From NCBI GenBank assembly GCA_034670405.1, contig JAXDDX010000212.1, positions 560,151 through 624,150 of the forward strand: a DNA stretch of 64,000 nt, in the 5' to 3' direction. The DNA is from Hoplostethus atlanticus (lineage: Eukaryota > Chordata > Actinopteri > Trachichthyiformes > Trachichthyidae). The notes beneath the pieces were generated by a model. That model was not told where the DNA came from. It ran no database searches and saw only the letters and a program-made list of their open reading frames with translations. This document shows positions 58,325 to 64,000 of this stretch, in pieces; within the stretch, counting starts at the first letter, position 1, and each line of letters opens with the position of its first letter. The position numbers were made by a program, and so were the translations under genes.

Positions 58325-58394
58325 TGCTCTGATTGGCCGCCTCACGACCAATCAGAGCACGGAGTGAGGCGACCAATCGCCTGGTGGGGGCGGG
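58325..58394 (+). promoter_or_regulatory. CCAAT-box hairpin and GC box upstream of the ballast gene
   Basis: An inverted repeat with 12-bp arms, tgctctgattgg (58325-58336) and ccaatcagagca (58348-58359), presents two opposed CCAAT boxes. A third CCAAT lies at 58373-58377 and a gggggcggg GC box at about 58386-58394. The gene's ATG is 50 bp further on. NF-Y and SP1-type binding is inferred from the motifs. Confidence 0.55.
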
Positions 58395-58444
58395 AGCAGA
58401 GCGCCCATGCTGCTAAAGGGTAAACAAGCCTGACTACGTTAACC

Positions 58445-59899
58445 ATGGCGGCCGCTCCAGAAGCAACACTCAGTGTTGCAGACTCCGGCTCAAACATGTC
58501 CAGTCTCAGACCGTACATGTTTGAGCCGGAGTCTGACCCAGAATGGGAAGAGGCAGCTGAGGCAGTTCCACTTACAAGAACCCAGCAGAACGTTTCTCAG
58601 TGGTAACAATTTCGTGTAATATTGTACTTTAGTGCGTGCGTGTGTTTTGCGTTTGTGTGTATGTGGGTGTGTGAGCTACACTCTCTGCTGTAGCGGTCTG
58701 TTTATGGCTCATGTCCATAAGCTTATTGAATACAACTTGCAGACAAGCTAGGATTGACAATTTTGTTGAGCTAGTTAGCCAATATATTATTGGATGCAAC
58801 CTATTTGCATCCAAACACCGCAGCGCTACGTTGTTTGGTATACTGTAGTCATATTGAGTGAATTTTCTGCACTACTTCTCGACAGGTGTACTTGTAGAAA
58901 TTGTGCCACAATGCCAAGTGAAAGAGAAAACGTGTGCTGCAGGGAGATCCAAACGGTGACTTGTGATAAAAGACATTCTATCTTCCGTGTAATCAATGTA
59001 GTGTTTATGAAGTTTGGAAAATCCCTGTAGACTTACCGTTTCTCACTCACTTCGGCGAATGAATGAAATCCGAGAACCACCTACATGTATGGTGGATCAT
59101 AGGGGTTTCGGCAATGTTTGCTTGGACATGTTCGTCCTCCAAATGTCAGCTAACCGGTATAGAGCAGACTATGGGCGTTTACAGCATAGGCAAATGGCAA
59201 AGTAAGTATTTTAGTTATTCTATGCATGACACAATTTCTCTAATAATCATAACCAATGGATAATACTGTGCATGACAATAAAAATGAGGACAGTAAGTGT
59301 TTGCATTCGGGGTTTATTTATTTCACGTCAGCAGAAATTACATTGTCAACCGATCAATAGCAAACAAAACATGTGTTGTGATTTACTGAAGTACTTCTCT
59401 AATTTTAGCTGTACTGTTTTAGCTGCATGTAGCCCATCATCAAAATTGAATATATGAAGTATTATAACTATCTAGTGTTCATGTGCTCACACATGTTCTC
59501 TCTTGATAAGTTCAGGGTAAAGACATGTCTTTAATAATTGGTTCCATTGATTATTACATTGTCTACAGGAGCATGACAATTTGTCCTCTTTGATATTTTG
59601 AAATAATTATTAGATTCCTATAACCCACCTAACTCCCGACCAGACCACACTCACAAAGGTGGAAAAAAAAAACTTCCAACAGAAACAATACTCTAATCAG
59701 AATATTTTTTTTTATTCACACATGTACCCTCTTCTCAGTCGTTACAGGTTCATAGCATACAGATGCTTCGTCTGGTGGTGCTGGGGCTACCTAGGCCGCA
59801 GGGTCAGGGTTGTTTTACCGGCCTGTGTGGTGCAGCGGATACGCCGTGAATTCCCTGACACCAGGGGCGAGTACACGGGGTTCAGACCGGCCCTTTGAC
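58445..59899 (+). CDS. Transposon-borne P2X7-ballast-like zinc protein (multi-exon)
   Basis: Exon 1 (58445-58602) starts MAAAPEATLSVADSG in a good ATG context (aaccATGG), includes LRPYMFEPESDPEWEE and ends at a GTAACA donor. Exon 2 begins at 58886 after a GACAG acceptor. The joined codon gives Trp, and the frame reads WCTCRNCATMPSERENVCCR, with five cysteines. The next block (about 59031-59201, donor GTAAGT) has PPTCMVDHRGFGNVCLDMFV and NRYRADYG. The last exon (59739-59899, acceptor CTCAG) reads YRFIAYRCFVWWCWGYLGRR, VRVVLPACVV, and ends EYTGFRPAL. This series matches the cysteine-rich cytoplasmic C-terminus ('ballast') of P2X7 receptors, but there is no channel domain. The exon 2 to 3 junction does not keep frame with the obvious sites, so this copy may be damaged or the boundary misplaced. 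Confidence 0.75.
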
Positions 59900-60228
59900 T
59901 GAAGCAGGACACAAAGTAACTTGTAAAGTAAAAAAAATGTCACTACCTCAATTTTTCATTTGTTGTGTTTCAATTGTACTAGGAATTAAGAATAATAAAT
60001 GGGTGTGTGTGTTAAACATATGGAAAGTTGTGTCTGTGTTCACTGGCTTGGATGTGCACTCTCCGTTCTTGGCCTTGGGAAACTTCCGCGTGAAGACCGG
60101 GTCACCAGCAGATGTTGTGGCTTGGGGATGGTCAGCATCTTCAACCCAACACATACAAAGCTGGGGTGCATAAAAGAAGAGAAATACATGTTATTTCTCA
60201 CCACTCAAGAAAAAGTGTTAGCACTTGT
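59831..60228 (+). repeat. Degenerate internal duplicate of the transposon centre
   Basis: Runs parallel to 60229-61050: 59831 onward repeats the last part of the ballast exon, then sequence matching 60282-60310, 60470-60720 and 60985-61050. The parts equivalent to transposase exons 5 and 3 are missing. A second ballast-gene ending (GMYMGFRPRLY) is therefore present at about 60229-60303. Confidence 0.75.
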
Positions 60229-60283
60229 GTGGCGCTGCGTATATGCTGCAAATTACCTGATGCCGAAGGCATGTACATGGGGT

Positions 60284-62141
60284 TCAGACCGCGTCTTTAT
60301 TGAAGCGGGACACGAAGGCTGCAATTACATCCTCCTTTGCTGGTCTCTCGTACTGGGCACATAAGGTCGTCTGGGACAGGGATCTTCAACAATTCATTAG
60401 AATATGGTTGAGGGTCCTGTAACACGTACTCAAACAGGAGGTCCATCAGCTCATCTGTATAACCTGTATAGTAAAGTAAAGTTATGAAAATGCCACTACC
60501 TCAATTTTCCATATGTTGTTGCCTTTCAATTGTTCTACTTAGCAGTTGTGTATTTAGAATAATAAATAGGTGTGCGTTAAACATACGGAAAGTTGCGTCC
60601 GTCTTCACTGGCTTTGCCGTGCACTCTCTTCTTGAACTTGGGAAACTGCACTTTGAAGAGTGGGTTACCAGCACGTGTTGTGGCTTGGGGACGGTTAGCA
60701 TTTTCATTGAAATGCATGGCAGACAGGTAAAGCCTAAAAAAATAATAAGAATTTTAAAAAAGGAATAATTACAGTACTTGCATAGAGCACATATATAAAG
60801 ATGTGTTGAGACAGTGTAATATCTTGTTTACCTGCACAGCATTCCCAGAAATGGAAAGACAACATTTTTTGGAGCAAAGCGCAGGATGACACTATGGTAA
60901 GACTCCAGCGCTGAGGTCTGATGGTGAGGGCTCAGCTTCTCCACATCCTTTAGGACTCTCTTGTTTGTTAGTGCCTTCTCAAGCTTATACAAAGCTGGGG
61001 TGCCTAAAAGAAGAAAAGTACATCTTATTTCTTGCCACTTATGGAAAAGTGTTAGCAATTCTGTTTCAACATACATCAACTATTATATCATAAATGTAAA
61101 ACTCCTAATCAAAGAATAACATAGGGTGTAATAAGGAAACCTGAACAAGCCCGTAAGACACGTTAGTGCAATGCTTGAGTACACACCTGCTGTCAACCAT
61201 TTGCTCTTGTCTCTTGAAATGCGTTCTGGATGCAGACACTTTGGGAAGATGGGGTCTTCATGGTTGTGGATATCTTGCACGTGGTTGACAATTGATGTCC
61301 ACTTTGCCACCCTCTCTGGCCCAGTTGTAGAAGAAGCTGCAGTCCAGTAGATGTGGTTTTTGATACTGTGCTGCCACTTCTTCAACTGCGCACAGTCCTT
61401 GTCTTTGGAAATCTTTTCCAGTCGCTTAGACAGGCCTAATAATGTAGAAAGTAAAATTTAGTGCAACTCCTTACCTATTTTAATAAGATGTTTTAGTTTT
61501 CTTACTTCTTCTTACACACCCAACAAGCCTGTAGCTAACGTTAGCCCCGCTAGCTCGTTAGCTAACCAGCAGTCGAATATACTAACCAGACTACTTTACC
61601 AAGCAGACACGTTCGACAGACTTATAAAACAGACACTGGTCCCAACAAATAACTTTAACATGAGCCCTGACTCCAACCAATAACTTTAAAAGATGTGTCC
61701 TGACTCCAGCTTTAGTTTTCTTACTTCTTCTTACACACCCAACAAGCCTGTAGCTAACGTTAGCCCCGCTAGCTCGTTAGCTAACCAGCAGTCAAATATA
61801 CTAACCAGACTAACTTGCAAATTATATCAAAACATGGTGACACTTACCGGTTCCAAGTTTGCAGATGGGTCACGTAGAGTGGGAACTGCTCCATCTTTAA
61901 GCTTCAATTTAGTTGATAGTCCTGCTGTGAACTGGCCATAGTTGCTGAAGCAGTCCGGCGTGAAGTGGTTATCACACACAAACAAAGCTGGGCTAACTGT
62001 AGCCGGGACGTCGCCGTTAAAAATAAAATTAATCCACTCCGTCCTGGCATTTTCGCGTGTTGGGATTCTGTGCAGGGATCTATGTTGCTGGCTGCATCCT
62101 AAAACAGAACAACTCTTGCTTTGGGCTCTTGCAGTAGACAT
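60284..62141 (-). CDS. THAP-domain Kolobok-type transposase (multi-exon)
   Basis: Exon 1 (62141-61848) starts MSTARAQSKSCSVLGCSQQH. Its THAP finger has C-x4-C (CSVLGC) and C-x2-H (LFVCDNHF), with the AVPTL end, and a CCG|GTAAGT donor. Exon 2 (61435-61187) has GLSKRLEKISKDKDCAQLKK, HSIKNHIYWTAAS and PIFPKCLHPERISRDKSKWL. Exon 3 (61003-60832) has TPALYKLEKALTNKRVLKDV, LSPHHQTSALESYHSVILRF and APKNVVFPFLGMLCR. Exon 4 (60733-60583) has LYLSAMHFNENANRPQATTR. Exon 5 (60463-60284) has YTDELMDLLFEYVLQDPQPY and ends AQYERPAKEDVIAAFVSRFN KDAV. Splice sites are canonical for exons 1-3. The exon 4/5 junction is unclear, and one extra base near 60360 shifts the last 25 codons. It would bind element ends through the THAP finger and catalyse TTAA-targeted transposition. 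Introns and most of the protein are preserved. Confidence 0.8.
61492..61833 (+). repeat. 219-bp tandem duplication in transposase intron 1
   Basis: 61492 and 61711 both start tttagttttcttacttcttc and run in near identity through gttagccccgctagctcgtt to about 61833. One unit is complete and the second partial. Near-zero divergence indicates a recent event. Confidence 0.88.
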
Positions 62142-62475
62142 GTTGTTGTTGTTGTAGCTCCAATGTTCGCAATGTAAAAACAGCGGCGCTGCCGAGAGCT
62201 GCATTTTGAGACGACGTAAATGGGGGGGGTTGTTCACCTGGGCGTGGGCATGCTCTGAGAGGGGCTGGACTTGTTCCCTATGTCGTCCAAAGAAACCATT
62301 TCTGAAACGGGCCGTTTTGCTCCTATCTTTGGCAACGTTTTGGGAAAAAGGAAAATACAGAAAAACGGGTTGACTTCCAGATTTCAAATTTTCTCAGCTG
62401 TTTAGGGAAGTAATTTCCTGTAGAACATATATAAGCGCTAGGAATAAACGGCTTTCCATAATATGGGCCCTTTAA

Positions 62476-63600
62476 GTCCCACAGGCCTGGCTGCAGTCAA
62501 AAATCCATCGGGCGCCGAAATATTGACTTTGAGATACGGGCTTGATTTTGACATATGTTACAGAGCTCTGCGAGAGGCTTCGGGAACCGTTCCCCCCACG
62601 TCCCTAGCCTTTGGCATTTCCGAGTTACGGCCTTCCAAAGTCTAAAGGTCAAAAGGTCACTCTGGAAAACTTTGCACAGTATTTCTGGTGCTCGTTCAGC
62701 CATACAAAGAGATAGAGACTTGAAACCACTTTGGTGTGAAACCTGGCATCCCTCCGATGAAGTGTGTTGATTTTGGTCCCTCTGGCCCCACAGGAAGGAC
62801 CTCAAAAGGGCCCCCAAAGTCAGGGGGGTCGCCTGCTTTATGTAGATTACATTATGGAAGCATTCAGTAGATGTAAATAGATGAAAATATGGAAGGAAGC
62901 ATTTCCATCCCATCACCTGAAGTACTTGAGGGAAGAGGATGCTGAGGGCACTTTTGCATTCCTGTAATGGAGGCCTTTCAGGCGCACCCCTTCCTGTGTC
63001 TCTATCCCCTTCCGTTGCAGAGTTTGAACCAGAAGGGCGCCACCTAGCCGGCGCTGACATATGTAATAGAGCTCTCTGAGAGCTTTCCACCGGTCTTTGT
63101 CCCTCATCCCTCACTGCTTCCATTAAAGAGATATAGCACTTAACGAGGTGAAAAATCTCAAACTTTGGCGCCCTTTGGTTGCAGAGTTTGGTTGGGAGTG
63201 GCCACACCCACTTGGGGCTGACATATGTGATAAAACTCTTTGAGAGCTTTCCGACGGTGTCTTTGCCACAAAGGGCGCAGAGTGACGGTTCAAAGTGTTC
63301 CTGGCTCAGCTCATGGAGGCTTTTCCAAAGACGTCTCGTTTGAGGCCCTATGACCAAGTATGACCAAGTTGGCCTCTTGGGAAGAATTGATCAGACAAGT
63401 GTAAAAGGCTATGTCTCTTCTGAGGCCTGCTGAAATCAGTACCTACTCGGAGGCTGAAAAATAAAGTTCGAGCTATGGGTCTGATTTTGACATATGTTAT
63501 ACTGCTCCCTCTCAGCTTTGAAGACCATAGATCAACATTTGACTCACTTCCAAAATTTTGAATCGCAGAAAACACGGCCATTTTTCAAGGGTTTAAACAA
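62476..63600. repeat. Unclassified modular repeat, right part
   Basis: Continues the repeat interrupted by the Kolobok insertion. Blocks shared with 57240-58133 include ttggttgggagtggccacac, gggctgacatatgtgataaa, gaagaattgatcagacaagt and aaggctatgtctcttctgag. Internal copies of the gctttcc and gacatatgt blocks occur at about 62550, 63050 and 63215. The 286-codon minus frame (63357-62497) spans several repeat blocks and shows no domain; I regard it as noncoding. Confidence 0.65.
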
Positions 63601-64000
63601 TCTGCACATAAACTGAATTTAAAAAATGATAGAAAGTGTGGGGTCATGGATATTTAAACATTTCATAGTCATTAAGTTGTAGTAAAAATAAAAACATAAC
63701 TTCCAGATATCATATTGCTGTAAATAGATTAAAAATTGGAAGATTAAAAGTTGGAGTTTCTGTGTAACAGGAAGTAGAAAAAAAGATATATATACCAAAT
63801 TTAAATTTACTCCATATTGTGCTTCCACATTTCAATATATAGTATAAGGCATGCACATAGATTAGAACTTGGACTTCCAGGTCAACAGGAAGTAGAAAGA
63901 CCTACAGCAGCATCAACCGCATGGTGAGTAAGGGTGAGGTCTGTTTATTGATTTTTCTTGTACAAAATGTGTTGAAACTTGTATCAGTGTTTCACTATCA
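63601..64000. other. AT-rich sequence, nothing recognised
   Basis: Two similar phrases (aacaggaagtagaaa at about 63768 and 63888) hint at a duplicated unit. No gene signal. Confidence 0.4.

Larger units (their letters stand above)
58138..62471. mobile_element. Kolobok-type DNA transposon with two genes
   Basis: Flanked by TTAA on both sides (58134-58137 and 62472-62475). The ends are AGGGGGGGTATTGTAC at the left and, reverse-complemented, AGGGCCCATATTATGG at the right: a short imperfect inverted pair sharing AGGG and TATT. 4334 bp. It contains a plus-strand gene (58445-59899) with a P2X7-ballast-like domain and a minus-strand THAP transposase (62141-60284). TTAA target plus THAP transposase is the Kolobok signature. 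piggyBac also uses TTAA but has no THAP domain. Insertion splits the modular repeat on both sides. Confidence 0.82.

Noticed and set aside
62497-63357. 286-codon minus-strand open frame
   Set aside because: It runs across several copies of the modular repeat blocks, has no domain and no splice context; most likely chance openness of a GC-richer repeat.
1-64000. CRISPR arrays, prokaryotic operons, riboswitches or Rho-independent terminators
   Set aside because: The window is clearly vertebrate (spliced WW-domain exons, LINEs, SINEs, microsatellites); no regularly spaced direct repeats with unique spacers were seen.

Overview
The window is a stretch of a teleost fish chromosome. One host gene is recognisable: the 5' end of plekha7 on the minus strand. 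Its first two coding exons (18342-18260 and 18132-18056) encode the first WW domain. The organism call rests on that gene together with repeats typical of ray-finned fish: DANA-like and tRNA-derived SINEs, Rex1/CR1-type and L2 LINEs, several hAT transposons, a Kolobok-type transposon, Penelope-like elements and long CA/GA microsatellites. I cannot name the species.

Layout. 1-18055 is plekha7 intron 2. It holds SINEs, MITEs, LINE 3' ends and microsatellites, and I found no further plekha7 exon in it. 18056-18342 holds exons 1 and 2, separated by a 127-bp intron. About 18343-18700 is the likely promoter side. 18700-29000 is sparse intergenic DNA with a tRNA-type SINE, MITEs and LINE tails. From about 28.3 kb to the right end nearly everything recognisable is transposable element.

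The transposon-rich half reads as follows. A hAT (29351-33338) carries a second hAT (29475-32173), which carries a very young SINE-like element; both hATs have perfect 8-bp target duplications. A BED/hATC-type hAT remnant (33347-35422) abuts the outer hAT. An unclassified stretch (35.4-38.8 kb) precedes a decayed Rex1/CR1-type LINE (38777-41336). Next comes a nearly whole L2 LINE on the minus strand (41627-46610) with an SGNH-esterase ORF1 and an endonuclease/RT ORF2. A tandem array of roughly 200-bp units studded with GTAAGT (46.8-48.76 kb) follows. Three different Penelope-like elements lie in the same orientation (49.2-53.9, 54.66-55.64 and 56.44-57.1 kb); the first has an upstream reading frame with an SGNH-hydrolase-like domain.

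The most interesting object is 58138-62471, a 4.3-kb element flanked by TTAA. It carries two convergent multi-exon genes. One (minus) is a THAP-domain transposase of the Kolobok type. The other (plus) is a small protein matching the cysteine-rich C-terminal 'ballast' domain of P2X7 receptors. The two stop codons overlap tail to tail by about 20 bp. The element sits inside, and splits, an unclassified modular repeat (57.24-58.13 and 62.48-63.6 kb).

All calls are from reading sequence by eye. Family names rest on remembered motifs and were not checked by database search.
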